From Thermohalobaculum sp038528605 (GTDB taxonomy: Bacteria > Pseudomonadota > Alphaproteobacteria > Rhodobacterales > Rhodobacteraceae): a stretch of 8,296 nucleotides of DNA. The stretch spans positions 1-8,296 of the forward strand of contig JBCBEP010000135.1 in assembly GCA_038528605.1 (NCBI GenBank), read 5' to 3'. The position numbers were made by a program, and so were the translations under genes. Shown piece by piece: positions 1-6,222 of the stretch (positions are counted from its first letter, which is position 1; every line of letters begins with the position of its first letter). A model generated the notes under the pieces. That model saw only the letters and a program-made list of their open reading frames with translations. It searched no databases and had not been told where the DNA came from.

Positions 1-61
1 CGAACACCGTGATGCGTGCGCGAAGCTCGTCGTCGTCGACATCCGTGAGATTGAGTGCCAT
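1..61 (-). CDS. ftsZ: FtsZ, cell division GTPase (N-terminal 20 codons only, cut by window edge)
   Basis: Tubulin-like GTPase that polymerises into the cytoplasmic Z-ring. Only the start is present: ATG at 59-61 opens MALNLTDVDDDELRARITVF, which runs off the left edge in frame. The L-N-L start, the acidic D/E-L linker and the R-I-T-V-F first beta strand match the FtsZ N-terminus just before the GVGGAGGNAVNNM nucleotide-binding motif, which lies outside the window. A GAAAGG Shine-Dalgarno-like sequence at 71-76 sits 9 nt before the ATG. The gene lies downstream of ftsA on the same strand, the expected position. The run DVDDDEL is more acidic than the versions I remember from Rhodobacterales. 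Identity rests on 20 residues plus gene order, and both agree. Confidence 0.93.
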   Translation of the reverse strand, partial: MALNLTDVDDDELRARITVF

Positions 62-83
62 CGCTCGCTGCCTTTCTGCTCCA

Positions 84-113
84 ATGCCCTAGCGCTGGTT
101 CTTCCAGCGGCAT
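84..113 (-). promoter_or_regulatory. Bulged hairpin in the predicted ftsZ leader
   Basis: Perfect arms GCTGG (94-98) and CCAGC (104-108) enclose a 5-nt loop. Outer arms ATGCC (84-88) and GGCAT (109-113) extend the stem, with a 5-nt one-sided bulge (CTAGC, 89-93). A rival fold pairs CGCTGG (93-98) with CCAGCG (104-109). The structure ends 7 nt upstream of the ftsZ Shine-Dalgarno at 71-76. No T-run follows, so it is not an intrinsic terminator. A role in mRNA stability or translation of ftsZ is possible but not shown. Confidence 0.45.
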
Positions 114-152
114 GTTGTGTTTGTGGGGCGCCTCAACGCTTTATTTTGTGCA

Positions 153-181
153 ACCCTAGCCGAGTCGCGGCCTTCCGTCAC
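153..181 (-). promoter_or_regulatory. Predicted sigma-70-type promoter for ftsZ, with a GANTC site in its spacer
   Basis: Reading the minus strand, GTGACG at 176-181 resembles the -35 box TTGACG and TAGGGT at 153-158 resembles a -10 box, with exactly 17 nt between them. Transcription would start near 146, giving an ftsZ leader of about 85 nt. The region just downstream (about 110-155) is clearly more AT-rich than the rest of the window. GAGTC (GANTC class, the CcrM methylation target in alphaproteobacteria) lies at 162-166 between the two boxes. A separate ftsZ promoter after ftsA is common in dcw clusters. The boxes are seen directly; promoter function is inferred. Confidence 0.5.
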
Positions 182-188
182 GTCCAAA

Positions 189-226
189 GCTGTCCACAGG
201 CCTCTGGCGGGCCGTTGCGGGACAGC
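189..226 (-). repeat. Inverted repeat directly after the ftsA stop codon
   Basis: GCTGTCC at 189-195 and GGACAGC at 220-226 are perfect 7-nt inverted arms separated by 24 nt. A nested GGCC pair (199-202 and 210-213) lies inside. The repeat begins 3 nt after the ftsA stop codon (229-231) and ends 7 nt before the predicted ftsZ -35 box. On the transcript it is followed by only three U residues, so it is at best a weak terminator. It could separate ftsA from ftsZ transcription or be a protein-binding site. Confidence 0.3.
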
Positions 227-228
227 CG

Positions 229-1578
229 TCACCAGCTCGTCCTGAACCATCGGACAAGCTCCACGGCCCGGCCCTGGACCGACCAGGGGCGCGGTGCCTC
301 GAAGTCCCAGATCTCGTCATGCGGGCGCAGCGCGTAGACCGCGAGGCCCACCGCTGCCGCGTGCTCCGGCCCGGTGAGGCCCGAGGGCAACCCGGCGATG
401 CGCAAGGGCCGGCCGACGCGCGGGCGCCGGCCGAGAATGCGGGTCACCATCTCATCGACCCCCGGCATCTGGCTCGCGGCCCCGGTCAACACGAAGGAGC
501 AGCCGGGCATCTCCGTCACCCCAAGTTCCTCGAGCCGCGCGCGCAGGAGCCGCAGGGTCTCCTCAACGCGCGGCCGGATCACGCCGATCAGCATCCCGCG
601 GGTGATCTGGCGCCGCTCGGGGCTCTCCTCCTCACCGCGCTTCGGCGCATCGATCATGTCGCGGTCGTCCGCGCCCGTGGCGATAACGCCGCCATGCAGC
701 GTTTTGATCCGCTCCGCATCCGTCTGCGTCATCATCAGGCCAGCCGCGATGTCGGAGGTGACGTGCGCGCCGCCGAAGCGCACCTGATCGATGCAAACGA
801 GATGGTCGCGCAGGAACACGCTGAAGGCCGTCGAGCCGCCGCCCATATCGATGGCGACACTGCCCGTGCGCTGCTCGTCCTCCACCAGGCTCGCGAGCCC
901 CGCGGCATAGGGCGCGGCCACCACGCCGGCGAGGTCGAGGTCGCACTGGCGCACGCATTCCATGAGGTTCGCGAGCGGCCGGGCCGCCACCGTCACCACA
1001 TGCACGGCGACCGAGAGCATCCGCCCCGTCATCCCCCGCGGGTCGGTCAGTCCCGTCTGCTGGTCGAGCGCCACCTCCACGGGCTGGGCGTGCAGCACCA
1101 CGCGCCCCTCGCCGATCGGCGGGTCCGGCGCCTCGGCCAGGGCGTTGGCGATGTCGCGCTCGGTCACCCGCCCCGTCTCGGTCTCCACCTCGCCGAGCGT
1201 GGAGAAGCTCTCGGGCCGCCCGCCGGAGAAGCTGACGATCACCTGGTCCACTCGCTCGACCTTGGGTGCGGCCATCTGCTCGGCGGAGAGCAGCGCGTTG
1301 CGGATGGCCCGCGCCGCCTCGTCCATATCCACGATCTCGCCCCGCCGCACGCCGCGGGACTGGACGCAGCGCCCGCCCACAACCTCCACCGCACCGAAGA
1401 GCGACGTGCCCAGCTTGTCGGCCCCCCGCGCCGCATCCAGCCGGGCAGGGTCCAGCTTCAGGATCAGGCAGGTGATCTTCGAGGACCCGATATCGATCAC
1501 CCCGATCCGCCCGCGCTTGATCGCGATGTCGAGCCGGCCGCGCATGGCGCGGTAGATGTCCGTGGCGCGGAAGTTCAC
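229..1578 (-). CDS. ftsA: FtsA, actin-like membrane anchor of the Z-ring
   Basis: 449-residue actin-fold ATPase that binds the FtsZ tail and tethers the ring to the inner membrane. Visible motifs: phosphate-1 loop GVIDIGSSKITCLIL (26-40); the FtsA-specific 1C/SHS2 region with VIVSFSGG (113-120) and EVLHAQPV-like VLHAQPVEV (161-169); phosphate-2 loop VAIDMGGGST (241-250); FGGAHVTSDIA (268-278); and adenosine-side loop VLTGAASQMPG (363-373). The last 15 residues (QGRAVELVRWFRTSW) form the expected amphipathic membrane-targeting helix. The start is GTG at 1576-1578, overlapping the ftsQ TGA by 4 nt, with a GGGAAGG Shine-Dalgarno 4 nt upstream. This is typical of translational coupling to ftsQ. 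The stop is TGA at 229-231. Length is slightly above the ~420 residues of E. coli FtsA, as usual in alphaproteobacteria. Confidence 0.97.
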   Translation of the reverse strand: MNFRATDIYRAMRGRLDIAIKRGRIGVIDIGSSKITCLILKLDPARLDAARGADKLGTSLFGAVEVVGGRCVQSRGVRRGEIVDMDEAARAIRNALLSAEQMAAPKVERVDQVIVSFSGGRPESFSTLGEVETETGRVTERDIANALAEAPDPPIGEGRVVLHAQPVEVALDQQTGLTDPRGMTGRMLSVAVHVVTVAARPLANLMECVRQCDLDLAGVVAAPYAAGLASLVEDEQRTGSVAIDMGGGSTAFSVFLRDHLVCIDQVRFGGAHVTSDIAAGLMMTQTDAERIKTLHGGVIATGADDRDMIDAPKRGEEESPERRQITRGMLIGVIRPRVEETLRLLRARLEELGVTEMPGCSFVLTGAASQMPGVDEMVTRILGRRPRVGRPLRIAGLPSGLTGPEHAAAVGLAVYALRPHDEIWDFEAPRPWSVQGRAVELVRWFRTSW

Positions 1579-2708
1579 AGATCCTTCCCTTCCTGGGCTT
1601 GGAGAACGCCGGTGAGACGCAACTCTTCGATGGCACGCGGGGTGAGGCGGAGGGTGGGCCGGCCGGGCAGCCGCAGGTCGACGACAGCGAGATCCCGCTC
1701 CAGGATCTCGTCGCGCTTCGCGGCCAGGACGCGCGCAAGCGCGATCAACGGCCGCTCAGCCGGCAGCAGGATGCGCAGGTCACGGTCGAGCACAAGGTCC
1801 CAGCGCCGCTCGCCCACGCGCACGAAGGCGCGGAGGCGCGGCTGGATTTCGGGCGCACCGGAGAAGATCTCGAGCGCCTCTTCCACCGCGTCCCGCGCGC
1901 CGGGGCCAACCAGCACGGGCAGATCGGGCAGCGCCGCACGCCGCAGCACGGGGCTCACCATCGTCCCGTCGGTCGCCACGGAGAAGAGATGCCCCGCCCC
2001 GTCCCGCCACAACGCAACGGCAGGGCGCGGGTCCACCTGTACGCGCAGCACCCCGGCGGGGTCGATCTGCACCGTCGCATCCGCCACGCCGCCGATGCCG
2101 GTCACCCGCTGGCGGAGCGCTACCACGTCGAGGCCGAGCGACGTCGCCCCCGCCTCGAGCCCGATGGCGCGCTGAACCTCCGCCTGCAAATGCGGCGTCG
2201 CCCCGGTCACCACCAGGCCCTGCAAGGCGAATTCGGGCCGGGCGGCCACCGCCTCCCAGCCAGCGACGATCCCCGCCTCCGCCGCACGGCGCAGCCCGTC
2301 ATCCGCCACCACGCGCCAGCCGATAACGCCGAGCAGCGCGAGCGGCAGGTAGACGAGCACGGCAGAGCGCGTCCCCGGCTTGGCCCAGGCGCGCCGCAGC
2401 CGATAAGCGATCTTCGACGGCCCCGGCCCCATGGGCGCCCCGCGCATCCCGAGACGGAGCGACTTTCGCAGCGCCGTGACCGAGAAGCCCCGGCGCCGTC
2501 GCGGCTGCAAGGGCAGCGGCCCTGCGCGGCGCCCCAGCCCCCGGGCCAGAAAGGTCGGCGCCTCCCCGCCCATCGTCGCACGCCCATCATCGGGCGGTGC
2601 CGAAGTAGGGGCCGCTGGGTCCTCAAGAATACCCTCGATCCGCACCTCTTCCGCAGGCGGCTCGAAGCCCGGCAGCGCGGGCTCGTGCCCCTCCCCTACC
2701 GGTCGCAT
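1575..2708 (-). CDS. ftsQ: FtsQ, bitopic divisome scaffold with long cytoplasmic N-terminus
   Basis: 377-residue single-pass inner-membrane protein that bridges early and late divisome components (FtsB/FtsL partners). The order is a Pro/Arg-rich cytoplasmic tail (1-113), one hydrophobic segment SAVLVYLPLALLGVIGW (115-131), a POTRA-like region starting FALQGLVVTGATP (160-172), and a beta domain. The junction VQVDPRPAVALWRDG (224-238) corresponds to the family V-x-E-R-x-P-x-A-x-W signature. The C-terminal strand repeats are VVDLRLPGRPTLRL (342-355). ATG at 2706-2708 has GGAGG at 2716-2720, 7 nt upstream, inside ddl, and gives a 13-nt overlap with ddl. The next plausible Met is residue 88 (codon 2445-2447), where homology to short FtsQ proteins begins. 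It lacks an obvious Shine-Dalgarno, so I keep the long form. The 13-nt and 4-nt overlaps tie ftsQ to ddl and ftsA. Confidence 0.93.
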   Translation of the reverse strand: MRPVGEGHEPALPGFEPPAEEVRIEGILEDPAAPTSAPPDDGRATMGGEAPTFLARGLGRRAGPLPLQPRRRRGFSVTALRKSLRLGMRGAPMGPGPSKIAYRLRRAWAKPGTRSAVLVYLPLALLGVIGWRVVADDGLRRAAEAGIVAGWEAVAARPEFALQGLVVTGATPHLQAEVQRAIGLEAGATSLGLDVVALRQRVTGIGGVADATVQIDPAGVLRVQVDPRPAVALWRDGAGHLFSVATDGTMVSPVLRRAALPDLPVLVGPGARDAVEEALEIFSGAPEIQPRLRAFVRVGERRWDLVLDRDLRILLPAERPLIALARVLAAKRDEILERDLAVVDLRLPGRPTLRLTPRAIEELRLTGVLQAQEGKDL

Positions 2709-3613
2709 GACGCATCCTCCACCAGCCAGGCGCAGAGAGCCTCGAAACTCATCCCCACATGCGCCGCCTGCTCCGGCGCGAGCGAGGTGGGCGTCATGCC
2801 CGGCTGCGTGTTGGTCTCGAGCACCACCAGCCCATCGAGGCCCTTGGCATCGTCCCAGCGGAAATCGGTACGGCTGAGCCCCCGGCAGCCGAGCGCGCGA
2901 TGCGCCGTCAGCGCATGGGCAAGGCAGGCATCGGCCACATGGTCAGGGATTTCGGCCGGCACCACATGCCGCGAGCCGCCATCTGCATATTTCGCGTAGT
3001 AATCGTACCAGCCCGTGGCGGCCACGATATCCGTCACCGCCAGCGCCCTGTCGCCCAGCACGGAGACGGTCAGCTCCCGCCCGGGCACGAAGCGCTCCAC
3101 CATCAGCTGCGCCGGCGCATCCTCGGCAAGCCGCGCAGGCCCGTTCGCGCCTTCCATCACGAGATAGACGCCGACCGACGAGCCTTCGTTCACCGGCTTC
3201 ACCACGTAAGGCGGCGCCATCGGATGGCCCGCAGCCACCTCGTCCCGGCCCACCACCAGGCCATGCGCCACCGGCAGGCCATGGGCGGCGTAGACCTGCT
3301 TCGCCCGCTCCTTGTCCATAGCAAGCGCCGAGGCGAGCACACCGGAATGCGTGTAGGGAAGCCCGAGCCATTCGAGGAGACCCTGGACCGCGCCATCCTC
3401 TCCCCACCGGCCATGCAACGCGTTGAAGACGACATCCGGGCGCGCGGCCAGAAGCTGCGCGCTCAGGTCCGCGCCCGCATCGATCTCGCTCACCTCGTAA
3501 CCCGCGGCACGCAGCGCCGCTGCGCACTCGGCGCCGGACACGAGCGAGACCTCGCGTTCGGCCGACCGGCCGCCTTTCAGCACTGCCACGCGGGGAGCCG
3601 TCCTGCTCGACAT
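2696..3613 (-). CDS. ddl: D-alanine--D-alanine ligase (DdlB type)
   Basis: 305-residue cytoplasmic ATP-grasp enzyme joining two D-Ala for addition by MurF. The N-terminal motif is GGRSAEREVSLVSG (14-27), with the catalytic Glu at 20. LHGRWGEDGAVQGLLEWLGLPY (66-87) and the YTHSGVLASALAMDK region follow. The ATP-grasp loop is YVVKPVNEGSSVGV (136-149). The omega loop is WYDYYAKY (202-209), whose Lys208-Tyr209 matches D-Ala-D-Ala rather than D-Ala-D-Lac ligases. Arg248 lies in SRTDF. ETNTQPGMT (266-274) supplies metal and substrate ligands. Length is normal for DdlB (~306). The ATG at 3611-3613 is supported by the N-terminal family start, but the Shine-Dalgarno is poor: GTGAGG ends one base before the ATG. 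The stop is TAG at 2696-2698. It is separated from murB by an 82-nt hairpin-rich spacer. Confidence 0.97.
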   Translation of the reverse strand: MSSRTAPRVAVLKGGRSAEREVSLVSGAECAAALRAAGYEVSEIDAGADLSAQLLAARPDVVFNALHGRWGEDGAVQGLLEWLGLPYTHSGVLASALAMDKERAKQVYAAHGLPVAHGLVVGRDEVAAGHPMAPPYVVKPVNEGSSVGVYLVMEGANGPARLAEDAPAQLMVERFVPGRELTVSVLGDRALAVTDIVAATGWYDYYAKYADGGSRHVVPAEIPDHVADACLAHALTAHRALGCRGLSRTDFRWDDAKGLDGLVVLETNTQPGMTPTSLAPEQAAHVGMSFEALCAWLVEDASCDR

Positions 3614-3695
3614 GCCTCACCCGTATGTAGAGGGCTTCGCCCCCCGGCCCGGGTGTTCCCGGTGCCGTCACCGCCGCGCTTTTGCGCATGTCGGC
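3614..3695 (-). repeat. murB-ddl spacer with three consecutive hairpins
   Basis: The 82-nt gap holds three short palindromes. GAGGGC/GCCCCC (3630-3644) has a 3-nt loop and 6 pairs, one of them G-U on the transcript. CCGGG/CCCGG (3649-3662) has a 4-nt loop. GCGC-TTTT-GCGC (3676-3687) is the third. A fourth palindrome, GGCTTAAGCC (3693-3702), overlaps the murB TAA stop at 3696-3698. None is followed by a T-run on the sense strand, so no clear intrinsic terminator is present. I could not find a convincing -35/-10 pair for ddl here. Confidence 0.4.
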
Positions 3696-4661
3696 TTAAG
3701 CCGGTACCCTAACGCCGATACGGGCGATTTCCCAGAGCAAATCGTGCCCGGAATGGGCTTTCACCCGCGCACGCACCGCCTCGCCAAGGTCTTCGAGATC
3801 CGCCGCCGTCGCGCCACCTGCATTGATCAGGAAGTTGGCGTGCTTCTCCGAGATCTGGGCGCCGCCGAGCCGCATGCCCCGGCAGCCCGCCTCCTCGATC
3901 AGCTTCCAGGCCTTGAGGTCCATCGGATCGCCTTCCGCCCCCGTCGAGGAGTAGCCAGCCGGGTTCCGGAAGGTCGACCCGCAGGAGCGCTCGTCGACTG
4001 GCTGGGAGGCGGCGCGCTTTTCCACCAGCCCCTCCATCCGCGCCGAAATCTCCGAAGGCTCCCCGGGCGCGCCCTGCAGCACCGCCTCCAGGATCACATG
4101 GTCGTCCGGCACGGCGGAGTGCCGGTAGCCGAAGCCGAGTGCGGCTGGCGCCATCTCCGCCACCCGGCCCGCACGGTCCATCACCGTCACGCGCTCCACC
4201 ACATCGGCCGTGTAGCTGCCATAGCAGCCCGCATTCATCTTCACCGCCCCGCCGATGGTGCCGGGAATGGTGCGCAGAAACTCGAGGCCCGCAATGCCCG
4301 CCTCGGCCGCCCGCTTCGCCACCGCACTGTCGAGCGCGGCCGCCCCCACCCGCAGGCGCGCCCCCGGGAGCGGCTCGATCTCCCCGAAGGCCCGGCCGAG
4401 GCGCAGGCTCGCCCCCGGCAGCCCCCCGTCCCGGATGATGAGGTTCGAGCAGACTCCGAGCGGCGTCAGCGGCACATCGCGTGGGAGCGCTGCCAGAAAG
4501 GCCGCCAGATCCGCCCGGTCGGCCGGCTGGAAGAAAAGCGCCGCCGGCCCGCCCACGCGCAGCCAGGAAAGCGGCGCCAGCGGCCGCTCCAGGGTCAGCC
4601 GCCCGCGCAGCGGCGGCAGGGCAGATGCCAACGCGGTCATCCCAGTGATCAGGCCAGTCAT
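3696..4661 (-). CDS. murB: MurB, UDP-N-acetylenolpyruvoylglucosamine reductase
   Basis: 321-residue FAD enzyme that uses NADPH to reduce UDP-GlcNAc-enolpyruvate to UDP-MurNAc in the cytoplasm. Visible motifs: LSWLRVGGPA (31-40); the flavin-binding loop GVCSNLIIRDGG (69-80); GLEFLRTIPGTIGGAVKMNAGCYG (125-148); catalytic Ser229 in SCGSTFRNP (226-234); LGGAQISEKHANFLIN (265-280); and the C-terminal catalytic Glu in LLWEIARIG (308-316). ATG at 4659-4661 has AAGGTG at 4667-4672 with a 5-nt spacer. An alternative Met at residue 8 has a weaker site. One oddity: the flavin loop is normally G-x-G-S-N, but here the second Gly is Cys71 (codon TGC). The stop is TAA. The gene lies between the repeat-bearing murC spacer and the hairpin-rich ddl spacer. 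Confidence 0.96.
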   Translation of the reverse strand: MTGLITGMTALASALPPLRGRLTLERPLAPLSWLRVGGPAALFFQPADRADLAAFLAALPRDVPLTPLGVCSNLIIRDGGLPGASLRLGRAFGEIEPLPGARLRVGAAALDSAVAKRAAEAGIAGLEFLRTIPGTIGGAVKMNAGCYGSYTADVVERVTVMDRAGRVAEMAPAALGFGYRHSAVPDDHVILEAVLQGAPGEPSEISARMEGLVEKRAASQPVDERSCGSTFRNPAGYSSTGAEGDPMDLKAWKLIEEAGCRGMRLGGAQISEKHANFLINAGGATAADLEDLGEAVRARVKAHSGHDLLWEIARIGVRVPA

Positions 4662-4682
4662 CAGGTCACCTTGTTGCGGGCG

Positions 4683-4747
4683 ATGGCTGGCGGGCGGGCC
4701 GGCGGTGATGCCGAAGGCATCAGCACGGGGCGTCCGTCAGCCCGCCC
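4683..4747 (-). repeat. Intergenic structured repeat, copy A (upstream of murB)
   Basis: This lies in the 98-nt murC-murB spacer. On the plus strand it consists of a 23-nt block (4683-4705), a perfect 7-bp hairpin TGATGCC-GAA-GGCATCA (4706-4722), the block GCACGGGGCG (4723-4732), two variable bases, CGTCAG (4735-4740), then CCCGCCC. The 23-nt, 10-nt and 6-nt blocks are identical to copy B at 7425-7480, but the hairpin sequence is not. An outer 8-bp stem GGGCGGGC (4692-4699)/GCCCGCCC (4740-4747) closes the whole unit. On the transcript it forms part of the murB leader, ending about 10 nt before the murB Shine-Dalgarno. Confidence 0.75.
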
Positions 4748-4781
4748 ATTCAACGCCCGTCATCCCGCCCGTCTGACGCCC
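4736..4781 (-). repeat. Two degenerate 23-nt tandem repeats running into the murC 3' end
   Basis: Units 4736-4758 and 4759-4781 both start GTCA, contain CCCGCCC and end ACGCCC. They match at 18 of 23 positions by eye. The first unit overlaps the end of copy A of the structured repeat. The second contains the murC stop codon (4760-4762) and its last codons, so the repeat contributes the C-terminal residues of MurC. Confidence 0.5.
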
Positions 4782-6193
4782 GCCGCCTCAAGACCCGCCA
4801 GCTGGTCCGGCAACGCATTGGCCCAGGCCGAGATGCTGCCCGCACCGAGGCAGATCACCAGGTCCCCCGGCTCGGCATGCTCGGCCACGAAGGCCGCCAG
4901 CTCCTCGGGGGCAGCCACCGCATGCGCCTGCCGGTGCCCATGGCCCCTCAGCCCACCCACCAGCGCATCCCGGCTGATCCCGGTAATGGGCGCCTCCCCG
5001 GCCGCGAACACATCCGCGATGCCCACCACATCCGCATCGTTGAAGCAGGCGCAGAAATCCGTGAAGAGATCCGACAGCCGCGAGTACCGGTGCGGCTGGT
5101 GCACCGCGATCACCTTGCCCTCGGTGGCCGAGCGCGCCGCCTTCAGCGCCGCCGCGATCTCCACCGGGTGGTGCCCGTAATCGTCGACGATCTCCACGCC
5201 CTGCCAGCTGCCCACCCGGGTGAAGCGCCGCTTGACGCCGGCAAAGCCCTCCAGCCCGCCGACGATCTCCTCGCCGCTCACCTTCAGCTCCCGCGCCACG
5301 GCGATCGCCGCCAGCGCGTTCAGCGCGTTGTGCTCGCCCGGCATCTTCATCGCGATCGACAGCCGCTCCTCGGCGCCATCCCGCCCGCGCAGCACCGCGT
5401 CGAAGCACACACCGCCATTCTCGTGGCGCACATTCTCGCCCCGCACATCCGCCTGGCGCGAGAAGCCGTAGGTCACCACCCGCCGGTCATCCACGCGCCC
5501 GATCAGCCCCTGCACCTCCGGATGGTCGATGCAGGCCACGAGGCAGCCATAGAACGGGATGTTGTGCACGAAGGCGTCGAAAGCGTCCCGCAGCTTCTCG
5601 ACCGAGCCGTAGTGGTCCATGTGCTCGGGGTCGATATTGGTCACCACGGCAATGGTCGGCGGCAGCTTCACGAAAGTCCCGTCGGACTCGTCCGCCTCCA
5701 CCACCATCCAGCGCCCCTCGCCCGCCCGCGCGTTCGAGCCATAGGCCTGGATGATCCCGCCATTGATCACCGTCGGGTCCGCCCCGCCAGCATCCAGCAA
5801 GGCGGCGCAAAGCGAGGTCGTCGTGGTCTTGCCGTGGGTGCCGGCCACCGCCACGTTCCAGCGCATGCGCATCAGCTCGGCCAGCATCTCCGCCCGCCGC
5901 ACCACGGGCAGCGAGCGCGCCCGAGCCGCCTCGAGCTCCGGGTTCCCCGCCTTGATGGCCGAGGAGATCACCACCACGCCCGCGTCCCCGAGGTTCTCCT
6001 CGCGCTGGCCGACGAAGACCCTGGCGCCCAGCCGCTCAAGCCGCTCGGTGATGGCCGAGGCCTTCATGTCCGAGCCCTGCACGGTATAGCCGAGGTTCAG
6101 CATCACCTCCGCAATGCCCGACATGCCGATACCCCCGATGCCGACGAAATGGATCGGTCCGATATCGACGGGAAGGGCGGTCGGCGGCGTCAT
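4760..6193 (-). CDS. murC: MurC, UDP-N-acetylmuramate--L-alanine ligase
   Basis: Cytoplasmic ATP-dependent Mur ligase adding L-Ala to UDP-MurNAc. With the ATG at 6191-6193 the protein has 477 residues, normal for the family. Motifs: N-terminal Rossmann IHFVGIGGIGMSGIAEVM (14-31); P-loop VAGTHGKTTTT (116-126); EADESDGTF (166-174); NIDPEHMDHYG (186-196); GEHNALNALAA (286-296); FAGVKRRF (317-324); DDYGHHPVEI (337-346); HQPHRYSR (365-372); and LGAGSISAWA (449-458). The frame is open 32 codons further upstream (to 6289), overlapping murG. I prefer the shorter start because AGGAG at 6201-6205 lies 7 nt before it and the family homology starts there. The stop TGA lies within a tandem repeat. Spacing from murG is 61 nt. 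Confidence 0.96.
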   Translation of the reverse strand: MTPPTALPVDIGPIHFVGIGGIGMSGIAEVMLNLGYTVQGSDMKASAITERLERLGARVFVGQREENLGDAGVVVISSAIKAGNPELEAARARSLPVVRRAEMLAELMRMRWNVAVAGTHGKTTTTSLCAALLDAGGADPTVINGGIIQAYGSNARAGEGRWMVVEADESDGTFVKLPPTIAVVTNIDPEHMDHYGSVEKLRDAFDAFVHNIPFYGCLVACIDHPEVQGLIGRVDDRRVVTYGFSRQADVRGENVRHENGGVCFDAVLRGRDGAEERLSIAMKMPGEHNALNALAAIAVARELKVSGEEIVGGLEGFAGVKRRFTRVGSWQGVEIVDDYGHHPVEIAAALKAARSATEGKVIAVHQPHRYSRLSDLFTDFCACFNDADVVGIADVFAAGEAPITGISRDALVGGLRGHGHRQAHAVAAPEELAAFVAEHAEPGDLVICLGAGSISAWANALPDQLAGLEAAGVRRAG

Positions 6194-6222
6194 CGGCGGG
6201 CTCCTACTGGGGTGGCGGTCGC

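Noticed and set aside
191..199. TGTCCACAG considered as a DnaA box
   Set aside because: It does not match TTATCCACA well enough, and there is no cluster of such sites.
146..337. 63-codon plus-strand frame across the ftsA-ftsZ spacer
   Set aside because: There is no Shine-Dalgarno or family motif, and it is mostly antisense to the end of ftsA.
319..2175. Long plus-strand open frame (about 618 codons) opposite ftsA and ftsQ
   Set aside because: It is antisense to two clear genes. The composition is Arg/His/Pro/Ala-rich with no family motif, as expected of a shadow frame in high-GC DNA.
3696..3699. TTAA in GGCTTAAGCC considered as a CtrA half-site
   Set aside because: It is a single half-site without the TTAA-N7-TTAA pairing and overlaps the murB stop codon.
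3612..5180. Plus-strand open frame spanning the ddl-murB spacer, murB and the end of murC
   Set aside because: It is a shadow frame crossing two spacers without codon-use or motif support.
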